Assembly: GCA_905233415.1 (NCBI GenBank)
Contig: CAJOEX010000006.1
Span: 827 to 64,826 of the forward strand
Direction of reading: 5' to 3'
DNA length: 64,000 nt
From: Paludibacteraceae bacterium
GTDB lineage: Bacteria > Bacteroidota > Bacteroidia > Bacteroidales > Paludibacteraceae
Position numbers and translations under genes: made by a program. The notes under the pieces were generated by a model. That model worked only from the letters and a program-made list of their open reading frames with translations. It was not told the origin of the DNA and did not search any database. Shown piece after piece: positions 16,672 through 23,680 of the stretch (within the stretch, counting starts at the first letter, position 1; each line of letters begins with the position of its first letter).

Positions 16672-18027
16672 CTACTCGGAAGGGAGGTAGTAGTGACGGA
16701 TGGTGTCGCAGACGCCAAGCGGGTTCTTGAGCAACGGACGCGTGGAATAGAAACACTCACCCGTAATCTCGGGAATAGTGCGGTTGAGCTGCATCTGACG
16801 GTCAATCTCATTCCCCGTGCGCCAAGCGGAATTTTCCTTCTCGGAACCGAGACGGTAAGGAGCCATACCAATGTATAATTGACAATTGACAGTTGACAAT
16901 TGACATTTGACAGTTGACAATTGACATTTGACAGTTGACAATTGACATTTTTCGGCGTGGCATTTATTGGCTTCGGCGACACGGAGCGCCCACCAGTGTG
17001 CGAGCGTCTCGTAGTCTGCCGCACGGTTGCCGATATGCCAATACAACTGCGGGCAGACATAGTCTATCCAACCTTCGCAAATCCAATAAAGGACATCGGC
17101 ATAGAGATGGTCGTAGTTGGTCAAACCGGCTGTGGTAGCAGAACCAATCGAATCGCGGGTGTTATTGCGCCAGACACCAAACGGGGAAATACCGAACTGC
17201 ACCCACGGTTTGGTTTTATGAATGGTGTGCGAAATATCGCGAATAGCCATATTCACATTATTGCGCCGCCAGTCACGGATATCCGTAAAGCCGCGCGGAT
17301 TCGCCTCAAAGCACTCACGATCCGGCAACGCCTGACGCGCCAACGGATAGGGATAGAAGTAGTCATCCATGTGAATGGCGTCGATATCATAACGGCAGAC
17401 AATATCCTCGACGACCATGCAAATCCACTCGCGGGTCTCGTCTAAGCCGGGCTCGAAGTACCATTGTTCGCCATACTGCCAGAACCACTCGGGATGACGG
17501 CGCATCAGGTGGTTGGAGACCAGCTGCGTGGTGTCCATCAGCTTGATTGTCACGCGGTAGGGATTGAGCCACGCATGAACCGCCATGCCGCGGTCGTGCG
17601 CCTCAGCGGTCACAAACTCCAGCGGGTCGTAGAAGTCTTCCACCTCCCAGACAAGTCCGTTGCTTTGCGGCCAATAGCCCTGCGTGCCGGTCAGCCAATG
17701 CGACCACGGCTCGAGTTCGGAGTAATATAGGGCATCGGCAGTCGGGCGAACCTGGAAGACAATCGCGTTCATGCCAAGCGACTGCAGGCTGTCAAGAATG
17801 GCAATCATCTCTTCCTGCTGACGCTCCGGCTGACCGACTGCGTCCCTGGAAGGCCAGTCAATATTGGCGACGGTGGCTATCCAAGCGCCGCGGAAAGGCA
17901 TTGGGACCGCTTCGCTGTGGGAAGTGGGAACGCTGCGCTGTGAGACCGCTTCGCTGTGGGAAGTGGGAACGCCTACGGCTGTGAGAAACAGGATAGAGAG
18001 GAATATTTTATTGAGAAATCGTGCCAT
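16672..18027 (-). CDS. GH10-like (GHL10/YngK family) glycosidase with two repeat insertions
   Basis: From RGAWIATVANIDWPS onward the protein matches the glycosyl hydrolase-like 10 family (PF02638), (beta/alpha)8 enzymes thought to act on peptidoglycan or polysaccharide outside the cytoplasm. Diagnostic segments are IVFQVRPTADALY, VHAWLNPYR, AIHMDDYFYPYP, FGISPFGVWRN, YVCPQLYWHIG and IGMAPYRLG. ATG at 18027 gives a signal peptide (MARFLNKIFLSILFLTAVGV) and a 20-base overlap with recF. Residues about 21-43 (TSHSEAV repeated twice) and the CQLSTVK repeats near residue 365-385 are repeat-derived insertions, one after the signal peptide and one in a loop before the IGMAPYRLG strand. Third gene of an operon after a secreted protein and recF. 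Confidence 0.85.
   Translation of the reverse strand: MARFLNKIFLSILFLTAVGVPTSHSEAVSQRSVPTSHSEAVPMPFRGAWIATVANIDWPSRDAVGQPERQQEEMIAILDSLQSLGMNAIVFQVRPTADALYYSELEPWSHWLTGTQGYWPQSNGLVWEVEDFYDPLEFVTAEAHDRGMAVHAWLNPYRVTIKLMDTTQLVSNHLMRRHPEWFWQYGEQWYFEPGLDETREWICMVVEDIVCRYDIDAIHMDDYFYPYPLARQALPDRECFEANPRGFTDIRDWRRNNVNMAIRDISHTIHKTKPWVQFGISPFGVWRNNTRDSIGSATTAGLTNYDHLYADVLYWICEGWIDYVCPQLYWHIGNRAADYETLAHWWALRVAEANKCHAEKCQLSTVKCQLSTVKCQLSTVNCQLYIGMAPYRLGSEKENSAWRTGNEIDRQMQLNRTIPEITGECFYSTRPLLKNPLGVCDTIRHYYLPSE
16878..16948. repeat. In-frame 21-bp (3 x 7) repeat array inside the GH10-like gene
   Basis: Three identical 21-mers (16886-16906, 16907-16927, 16928-16948), each made of the 7-mers TTGACAG, TTGACAA, TTGACAT, plus a partial unit before. 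On the coding strand they give CQLSTVK repeated. Because 21 is a multiple of three, unit gain or loss keeps the frame. Confidence 0.92.
17899..17967. repeat. In-frame hairpin-type repeat in the GH10-like gene (TSHSEAV)
   Basis: Plus-strand text alternates GGGACCGCTTCGCTGTGGGAAG and GGGAACGCTGCGCTGTGAGA. It encodes PTSHSEAVSQRSVPTSHSEAV just after the signal peptide. Same family as the three insertions in recF. Confidence 0.85.
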
Positions 18028-19300
18028 TGGATACGTAGAAGATTTTGGCGGAAGCATCGGGTTGGACAATAGAGGTGAGATGCTGACGGTCTGTGTCGGT
18101 AATGAAAATCTGACCGAAACGGTCGGAACGAACCAACTGCACAATGCGCTCCACACGCTCGGAGTCCAGCTTGTCGAAGATGTCGTCGAGGAGGAGGATG
18201 GGATGTGAGACCGCTGCGCTGTGAGAAGTGAGACCGCTGCGCTGTGAGAACGCTGCGCTGTGGGATGTGAGATAGAGGGATTGGGCGAGTTTCATGGCAA
18301 GGAGGTAGGTCTTCTGCTGACCCTGACTCGCCACACGCTTGAGCGGATACGTCTCCCCACCATCGGAAATCAACATCTCCAGTTCGTCCTTATGCACACC
18401 CTGCGAGGTCCAGCCGAGCATCAAATCCCGCTGACGGGTGTTGCGGAACGCCTCCGCCAAATCGCGCGTCTGCAACTGGCTGACATACCGCAACTGCACC
18501 TGCTCCTTGCCGCCGGAAACTGCAGCATACAACTCCTGAAAGACCGGCACAAACGATTCGATGAACGTCGTGCGCGCATTATATATATATTGTGCAGGGG
18601 CAAGCATCTGGAGGTCGAAGACGTCAAGAAGACCGCTGTCGCGGCTGGAGGTTGGACCGCCTTCGGCTGTGAGACCGCTGCGCTGTGGGACCGCTTCGCT
18701 GTGAGAAGTGAGAGCGGTGTCGCTGTTGGATAGTTGGCGGAGGAGGGCGTTGCGCTGTTTGAGCAGGGCGTTGTAGGTTGTCAGGTGCTCCAGATAGGTT
18801 TTGTCCTGCTGCGAAATGACGGAATCCATAAACCTGCGGCGCTCGTCACTACCCTCTTCAATGAGCTGGTTGTCCTGCGGGCAAACCATGACCAAGGGGA
18901 TGAGCCCAATATGGTCTATGAGCCGTTTGTAGTCCTTCTTGCCGCGACGGAAGGTCTTTTTTACACCACGCTTGAGGCCGCAGGAGATGGAGAGGGGACC
19001 AGCTTCGCCTGTGAGACCGCTGGCGCTGTGGGAAGTGAGATCGCTGCGCTGTGAGACCGCTTCGCAGTGAGAAGTGAGATAATCGCCCTTGACGAGGGAC
19101 ATCTCTTCGCCATGGGTGATGTTCAGGCTGTCGGTCGCGGTAAAAGCAGACTTGGTAAAAGACAAGAGATAGATTGCGTCCAAAAGATTCGTCTTGCCCT
19201 GGCCGTTCAAGCCGATAAAGCAGTTGAGCTTGTCCGAAAAAGACAAGTCCGCCTCACGGATGTTGCGGTAGTTTAATATAGATAAACGATGGAGAATCAT
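18008..19300 (-). CDS. recF: DNA replication/repair protein RecF with three repeat-derived insertions
   Basis: RecF loads RecA at gaps in damaged DNA. Walker A GLNGQGKT (30-37), MVCPQDNQLIEEGSDERRRFMD (138-159, typical of RecF), SQGQQK signature region (325-330), and Walker B/D-loop ILLLDDIFDKLDSERV (368-383) are all present. Length is 430 aa against about 360 usual. The excess is explained by three segments rich in TSHS, EAV and SQRSGL: residues 75-103, 195-224 and 345-366. All are in frame and fall between conserved blocks. The start codon overlaps the stop of the secreted gene upstream (ATGA), which implies translational coupling, and the end overlaps the GH10-like gene by 20 bases. Confidence 0.95.
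   Translation of the reverse strand: MILHRLSILNYRNIREADLSFSDKLNCFIGLNGQGKTNLLDAIYLLSFTKSAFTATDSLNITHGEEMSLVKGDYLTSHCEAVSQRSDLTSHSASGLTGEAGPLSISCGLKRGVKKTFRRGKKDYKRLIDHIGLIPLVMVCPQDNQLIEEGSDERRRFMDSVISQQDKTYLEHLTTYNALLKQRNALLRQLSNSDTALTSHSEAVPQRSGLTAEGGPTSSRDSGLLDVFDLQMLAPAQYIYNARTTFIESFVPVFQELYAAVSGGKEQVQLRYVSQLQTRDLAEAFRNTRQRDLMLGWTSQGVHKDELEMLISDGGETYPLKRVASQGQQKTYLLAMKLAQSLYLTSHSAAFSQRSGLTSHSAAVSHPILLLDDIFDKLDSERVERIVQLVRSDRFGQIFITDTDRQHLTSIVQPDASAKIFYVSNGTISQ
18203..18268. repeat. In-frame repeat insertion 3 in recF
   Basis: Units of GTGAGACCGCTGCGCTGTGAGA type on the plus strand, encoding TSHSAAFSQRSGLTSHSAAVS immediately before the Walker B strand HPILLLDD. Confidence 0.85.
18629..18718. 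repeat. In-frame repeat insertion 2 in recF
   Basis: Encodes TSHSEAVPQRSGLTAEGGP and neighbours. DNA units include GACCGCTTCGCTGTGAGAAG and the hairpin variant GCCTTCGGC, between the coiled-coil NALLRQL and the LLDVFDLQM segment. Confidence 0.85.
18992..19078. repeat. In-frame repeat insertion 1 in recF
   Basis: Encodes LTSHCEAVSQRSDLTSHSASG and a short GEAGPL tail, between LVKGDY and SISCGLKRG in the lobe I region. DNA units are TGAGATCGCTGCGCTGTGAG and TGAGACCGCTTCGCAGTGAG. Confidence 0.85.
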
Positions 19301-20535
19301 TTTATCATTTTGCCCAAGACATCATATTCCGTGCCGTTGCGGAGGATGAGAAGCTGACCGTCACGGAAGAACTTTTGTGCGGTATCAGAAATGTTACGGA
19401 CGGTTTCTACCGCCGTGCCTTCTTCGCTTTCCGTATTATGGTTGCCAGACTCCAACGCAAAGGCGACCTCGGTCATATCCTGCGGGTTCTTCGGGTCGCT
19501 ACGGTCGCAGTCAATCCACCAAGCATAGACATCAAAGTCCTTGTCCACGGTCCAGTTCTTCTTGTTGGAGTCGGTGAAGGTCAGCTTGATATGATAGACA
19601 TAAGCATTGGGCTTTGCAGATTCGCCTACCTTGGTAATCTTCATCTCCGCCACGTTAATGGAAGCCTGCCCCCAGCCAGCTTCGGATTTATTGGGGAAGA
19701 TGAAGTAGGAGTGCTTGGCACCCGCCTGGCAGTTCAAAAAATACTTCTGGTTAGGTGTGTAGTCGGACTTGTAGGTGCCTTCGATGGAATAAGGCGTCGG
19801 CGCGAGGATTTCCAGCCAAATGCGCGGCACAGCCGCGTAATCCTCTTCTTGCGCGAGGAACATATACGTCAAATAATACTGGTCATAGGGATTATTCTGC
19901 GTCGGGAACTTGGAGTCGCAAGCATACATCTCAATGTCTGCGTATTGGAGGTCAAGAAGCCCCTGCGGCTCATCCTGCTCCACGTCGCCCAACACATAGA
20001 AACGGATGTTCTTGTACTTCGTGTTATCCCACTTCTTATCGGCATCGTAATAGAACCGGAAGCGGTAGTTGTCCGACGAGGTCTCGTAGCAGAGGAAGCG
20101 GCAAGTGTTGGAATTGGTTTCGAGCATGGTATAACCGCCATTGGAAGCGAGTGTGCACTCCTTGCCGCCAGAAGTGAAGCTAATCTCATTCTTTTTGGCA
20201 CCACAGCCGATGTACCCGTCATGCGCCTTGATATAGTAGCGGTTGGAATTTTCCTCGGTAACCATTATTTCGTAATCTGCCAGGTCTTCGGAGCTAATCT
20301 TACCGTCCGAGAGGGTGACCTGAACATAGTTCTTGGTAGCATCCTTGCCGTTCCAGACGAGGCCTTTGGTGTCGGAGAGCTCATAGACGATGATGTACTT
20401 CTGGCTGGAATACTGGCCGTTATTCCCCGCCCAACCGTCTGCGGGCTTGTTGTTAATACGGGTGTACACAGTGGCAGCCTGTGCCTGAAGAAGGCATACG
20501 GAGCAAAGCAGAAAGACGAGGTTTCTCATTTTCAT
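19297..20535 (-). CDS. Secreted protein of unknown function with C-terminal tail motif
   Basis: Signal peptide MKMRNLVFLLCSVCLLQAQA, a mostly beta body with no recognised catalytic motif, and the shared tail (LLILRNGTEYDVLGKMIK). The N-terminal third (WNGKDATKNYVQVTL, RYYIKAHDGYIGCG, FLCYETSSDNYRFRFYYD) and the following part (YYLTYMFLAQEEDY, IEGTYKSDYTPNQKYFLNC, KNWTVDKDFDVYAW) resemble the IEGTY-type modules of the 8209 protein. Its last codons overlap the recF start (ATGA). It is transcribed from a promoter that is back to back with that of the sigma-54 activator. Confidence 0.8.
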   Translation of the reverse strand: MKMRNLVFLLCSVCLLQAQAATVYTRINNKPADGWAGNNGQYSSQKYIIVYELSDTKGLVWNGKDATKNYVQVTLSDGKISSEDLADYEIMVTEENSNRYYIKAHDGYIGCGAKKNEISFTSGGKECTLASNGGYTMLETNSNTCRFLCYETSSDNYRFRFYYDADKKWDNTKYKNIRFYVLGDVEQDEPQGLLDLQYADIEMYACDSKFPTQNNPYDQYYLTYMFLAQEEDYAAVPRIWLEILAPTPYSIEGTYKSDYTPNQKYFLNCQAGAKHSYFIFPNKSEAGWGQASINVAEMKITKVGESAKPNAYVYHIKLTFTDSNKKNWTVDKDFDVYAWWIDCDRSDPKNPQDMTEVAFALESGNHNTESEEGTAVETVRNISDTAQKFFRDGQLLILRNGTEYDVLGKMIK

Positions 20536-20562
20536 ATTTTCTCATTTATGACAAAAAACGTG

Positions 20563-20594
20563 CAAAGGTACAACTTTTTTTGCATATGTGCAAA
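20563..20594 (-). promoter_or_regulatory. Bacteroidota-type promoter of the secreted protein-recF-GH10-like operon
   Basis: TTTG (20594-20591), 20 bases, TACCTTTG (20570-20563) on the minus strand. It interlocks with the divergent plus-strand promoter, so the two transcription starts compete for the same DNA. Confidence 0.85.
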
Positions 20595-20610
20595 ACTTTT
20601 TGTACCTTTG
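20579..20610 (+). promoter_or_regulatory. Bacteroidota-type promoter of the sigma-54 activator
   Basis: TTTG (20579-20582), 20 bases, TACCTTTG (20603-20610); ATG follows 19 bases later, so the leader is very short. Confidence 0.85.
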
Positions 20611-20629
20611 CGCGATATTTTAACAAACT

Positions 20630-21802
20630 ATGGCAAAAATACTGATTATAGATGACGAACGGGCTATCCGGAACACTCTGAAAGAGGTTCTGGAATTCGA
20701 GGGCTATACCGTTGAGCTTGCCGAAAACGGCAAGATTGGTCTGGAGAAAACCGGCAAAAGCAAATTCGACCTCATCTATTCGGACGTGAAAATGCCCGAA
20801 ATGGACGGCATTGAGTTTCTTGAAGCCGCCAAAGAAAGCGGTGTGGCATGTCCGATTATCATGATTTCCGGTCACGGAGACATCGAAACCGCGGTCGGCG
20901 CCATCAAGAAAGGCGCATGGGACTTTGTGGAGAAGCCGCTTGACCTGAACCACCTGCTGCAGATGACCAAGAACGCGGTGGAAAACAAGCACCTGAGCGA
21001 ACAGCTGGAGCGGAAAACCGAGGAAGTGCGCTCGCTGAAACAGAAAGTGGCGGAACGAAACCAAATGATTGGCGAATCCGAAGCCATCCGCAAGGTACGC
21101 GCCATCATTTCCAAGGTAGCCCCGACCGAAGCACGCGTACTTATTACCGGCGAGAACGGTACCGGCAAGGAAGTGGTTGCACGACTGCTTCATGAAAAAT
21201 CCGCACGCGCAACCGGTCCGATGGTCGAAGTGAACTGCGCCGCGATTCCTTCAGAACTGATTGAATCCGAACTGTTCGGGCACATGAAAGGCTCGTTCAC
21301 CGGTGCTGTGAAAGACCGTGCGGGCAAGTTCGAGCAGGCGGACGGCGGCACACTGTTCCTTGACGAAATAGGCGACCTGAGTTTAGCCGCCCAAGCGAAA
21401 GTGCTGCGCGCCCTGCAAGAGAACGAAATTACCCGCGTCGGCAGCGACAAGACCACCAAAGTGAACGTGCGTGTCTTAGCGGCAACGAACAAGAACCTGC
21501 CGGACGAGATTGCCAAAGGCAACTTCCGCGAGGACCTGTTCCACCGGCTGAACGTCATTCCTGTGCATGTGCCGACACTACACGAGCGTATAGAAGATAT
21601 TCCGCTGCTGGTGGAATACTTCACCAAGCAGATATGCGGCGAACAGGGTATCAAGGAAAAGACCTTCACCGAAGGAGCCATCAAGGAACTGCAACAGTGC
21701 GAGTGGCGAGGCAATATCCGCGAACTGCGAAACGTCGTCGAACGGCTGATAATCCTCAGCGGAGATAAAATAAGCGATGCCGAAGTCAAGGCGTTTGCGT
21801 AA
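20630..21802 (+). CDS. NtrC-type sigma-54 activator, receiver + AAA+, no DNA-binding domain
   Basis: Response regulator that would switch on sigma-54 promoters. Receiver domain 1-120 with phospho-acceptor Asp52 (LIYSDVKMP) and Lys102; coiled linker 120-145; AAA+ domain with Walker A GENGTGKE (174-181), GSFTGA loop (221-226, one residue off the canonical GAFTGA) and Walker B TLFLDE (241-246). The protein stops at residue 390, at the end of the AAA+ lid helices ([25 protein letters not shown]), so the C-terminal Fis-type helix-turn-helix is absent. A frameshift is unlikely because a perfect terminator starts at the stop codon. It may act from solution or with a partner. No histidine kinase is adjacent. 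Confidence 0.92.
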   Translation: MAKILIIDDERAIRNTLKEVLEFEGYTVELAENGKIGLEKTGKSKFDLIYSDVKMPEMDGIEFLEAAKESGVACPIIMISGHGDIETAVGAIKKGAWDFVEKPLDLNHLLQMTKNAVENKHLSEQLERKTEEVRSLKQKVAERNQMIGESEAIRKVRAIISKVAPTEARVLITGENGTGKEVVARLLHEKSARATGPMVEVNCAAIPSELIESELFGHMKGSFTGAVKDRAGKFEQADGGTLFLDEIGDLSLAAQAKVLRALQENEITRVGSDKTTKVNVRVLAATNKNLPDEIAKGNFREDLFHRLNVIPVHVPTLHERIEDIPLLVEYFTKQICGEQGIKEKTFTEGAIKELQQCEWRGNIRELRNVVERLIILSGDKISDAEVKAFA

Positions 21803-21836
21803 AAACAAAAGGGACTCGGAAGTCCCTTTTGTTTTT
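21801..21836. terminator. Bidirectional terminator between convergent genes
   Basis: A perfect 16-bp stem: AAAAACAAAAGGGACT (21801-21816), loop CGGA, AGTCCCTTTTGTTTTT (21821-21836). It serves the sigma-54 activator on the plus strand and probably the GGGtGRT gene on the minus strand. Confidence 0.9.
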
Positions 21837-21838
21837 GT

Positions 21839-21883
21839 TAAAGAGTTAAATAGTTAAAATGGTTTCGCTGCGCGAAACGTTAA
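21839..21883. repeat. 8-bp repeat plus hairpin element
   Basis: GTTAAAGA, GTTAAATA, GTTAAAAT, then GGT, a hairpin with arms GTTTCG and CGAAAC, then CGTTAA. The composite GTTAAAATGGT-hairpin-ACGTTAA recurs twice at 23621-23680 with different stem sequence. Confidence 0.7.
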
Positions 21884-21891
21884 ATTGTTAA

Positions 21892-22902
21892 CTACTTATT
21901 TAAGGCAAGTGCTACGTTGACTGCGCAAGCGACAGTGCAACCTACCATCGGGTTGTTACCGATGCCGAGGAAGCCCATCATCTCCACGTGTGCAGGAACA
22001 GAACTTGAACCAGCAAACTGTGCGTCTGAGTGCATACGACCCAGCGTGTCGGTCATACCGTAGGAAGCAGGACCAGCAGCCATGTTATCCGGATGCAAAG
22101 TACGGCCTGTACCACCACCGGAAGCTACGCTGAAGTAGGGCTTACCTGCCAGTACGCGTTCTTTCTTATAAGTACCTGCAACGGGGTGCTGGAAGCGGGT
22201 CGGGTTGGTGGAGTTACCGGTAATGGATACATCCACATTCTCGTGCCAGAGGATAGCAACGCCTTCGCGTACATCGTCTGCACCGTAGCAGTTGACCTTC
22301 GCACGCGGACCGTTGGAATAGGCTTTGCGGCGAACCTCTTTGAGTTCTCCGGTGAAGTAGTCAAACTCGGTCTGTACATAGGTAAAACCGTTAATACGGC
22401 TGATAATCATAGCAGCGTCTTTGCCCAGACCGTTCAAGATGCAACGGAGGGGTTTCTTACGCACTTTGTTCGCCATTTCGGCAATCTTGATAGCACCTTC
22501 AGCAGCAGCGAAAGACTCGTGTCCTGCGAGGAAAGCAAAGCACTCGGTCTCTTCGCGGAGCAGACGTGCAGCGAGATTACCGTGACCCAGACCGACCTTG
22601 CGGTCATCAGCCACAGAACCAGGGATGCAGAATGCCTGCAGACCGATACCGATAGCTTCGGCGGCGTCCGCTGCGTTCTTGCAACCTTTCTTGATAGCGA
22701 TAGCGGAACCAACCACGTAAGCCCACTTGGCGTTCTCGAAGCAGATACGCTGGGTTTCTTCGCAGGTGATGTACGGATCCAAGCCATGAGCTTCACAAAT
22801 CTCGTTGGCTTCTTCAATGGACTTGATGCCATTGGCATTCAGAGCGGCGAGAATCTGTTTCTCGCGGCGGTCTTGCGACTCAAATTGAACGGGACGAATC
22901 AT
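21892..22902 (-). CDS. GGGtGRT family protein
   Basis: A 336-residue protein of the GGGtGRT family (PF14057), named for the motif seen here as SGGGTGRTLHPDN near residue 272. Other conserved stretches are GHGNLAARLLREETECFAFLAGHESFAAAEG and GNSTNPTRFQHPVAGTYKKER. It is always found beside an Fe-S scaffold-like partner, as here with a 3-base gap, so a role in a metal- or cofactor-linked process is inferred, but no reaction has been assigned as far as I know. Probably cytoplasmic; no signal peptide or membrane segment. Last gene of the operon, before the perfect terminator. Confidence 0.88.
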   Translation of the reverse strand: MIRPVQFESQDRREKQILAALNANGIKSIEEANEICEAHGLDPYITCEETQRICFENAKWAYVVGSAIAIKKGCKNAADAAEAIGIGLQAFCIPGSVADDRKVGLGHGNLAARLLREETECFAFLAGHESFAAAEGAIKIAEMANKVRKKPLRCILNGLGKDAAMIISRINGFTYVQTEFDYFTGELKEVRRKAYSNGPRAKVNCYGADDVREGVAILWHENVDVSITGNSTNPTRFQHPVAGTYKKERVLAGKPYFSVASGGGTGRTLHPDNMAAGPASYGMTDTLGRMHSDAQFAGSSSVPAHVEMMGFLGIGNNPMVGCTVACAVNVALALNK

Positions 22903-22905
22903 AGC

Positions 22906-23607
22906 TTACTCCTTTCTTGGGTCAATAGATTTAACAGCACCCTGCTCTTTGGTCGTGCGGCCGTATGTGCCGGTAACGCTCTTGAGGGCTTCATTGGCGT
23001 CCTGACCTTTTTTGACAGCGTCCATGAACTTGCCCATGTGGACATATTCGTAGCCGCAGATTTCGTTATCCTCATCGAGGAACTCTTTGGTGATGTACCC
23101 CTCAGTGAGTTGGAGGTAACGCGGACCTTTCGCCTTGGTGGAATAGAGTGTACCACACTGTGAAACGAGTCCTTTTCCGAGGTCTTCCAGTCCGGCGCCA
23201 ATGGTCAAACCACCCTCGCTGAAAGCAGACTGGGTGCGACCATAGACGATTTGGAGGAAGAGTTCGCGCATTGCGGTGTTGATAGCATCGCATACGAGGT
23301 CTGTGTTGAGCGCCTCAAGGATGGTCTTGCCCGGAAGGATCTCCGCTGCCATAGCAGCCGAGTGAGTCATACCAGAGCAACCAATGGTTTCAACGAGTGC
23401 TTCCTCGATGATACCGTCCTTGACGTTGAGACTGAGTTTGCATGCGCCCTGTTGCGGCGCACACCAACCAATACCGTGGGTCATGCCGGAGATATCCTTA
23501 ATCTCTTTGGCCTTCACCCATTTACCCTCTTCGGGTATCGGAGCCGGTCCGTGGTGCGGACCTTTGGCTACCGAGCACATGTTTTGGACTTCCTTAGAAT
23601 AAATCAT
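22906..23607 (-). CDS. Iron-sulfur cluster assembly scaffold (NifU-like) partner of GGGtGRT
   Basis: 233 residues with NifU/IscU-like features: GACKLSLNVKDGIIEEALVETIGCSGMTHSAAMAAEIL (about 54-91) matches the cysteine-containing beta-alpha core of scaffold proteins, and GCSGMTHS carries the central cysteine. The length and the partner gene match the scaffold-like protein that accompanies GGGtGRT. ATG at 23607 is used; an alternative ATG lies nine codons in (MCSVAKG). The upstream gap consists of 8-bp repeats and two hairpin elements, without a recognised promoter, so transcription may come from the 26419 gene. Confidence 0.82.
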   Translation of the reverse strand: MIYSKEVQNMCSVAKGPHHGPAPIPEEGKWVKAKEIKDISGMTHGIGWCAPQQGACKLSLNVKDGIIEEALVETIGCSGMTHSAAMAAEILPGKTILEALNTDLVCDAINTAMRELFLQIVYGRTQSAFSEGGLTIGAGLEDLGKGLVSQCGTLYSTKAKGPRYLQLTEGYITKEFLDEDNEICGYEYVHMGKFMDAVKKGQDANEALKSVTGTYGRTTKEQGAVKSIDPRKE

Positions 23608-23680
23608 ATATTGTTAATTTGTTAAAATGGTGTCTTCGACACGTTAAAGAGTTAAAATGGTCTCACTTCGCTCGACGTTA
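23608..23680. repeat. GTTAAAATGGT-hairpin-ACGTTAA elements, two copies
   Basis: Copy one at 23621-23647 has the perfect hairpin GTGTC-TTC-GACAC (23630-23642). Copy two at 23651-23680 has GTCTCACTTCGCTCGAC. The DNA outside the stem is constant (GTTAAAATGG and ACGTTA). The stem of copy two shares CACTTCGCT with the insertions in recF. Confidence 0.7.

Noticed and set aside
16572..17060. 162-codon minus ORF in the repeat region
   Set aside because: Frame-shifted reading of the GH10-like gene end and the repeat cluster.
19375..20655. 426-codon plus-strand ORF
   Set aside because: Lies opposite a gene with a signal peptide, tail and promoter, and runs across two promoters.
22030..23163. 377-codon plus-strand ORF
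   Set aside because: Covers the GGGtGRT/scaffold pair in antisense, which is well supported.
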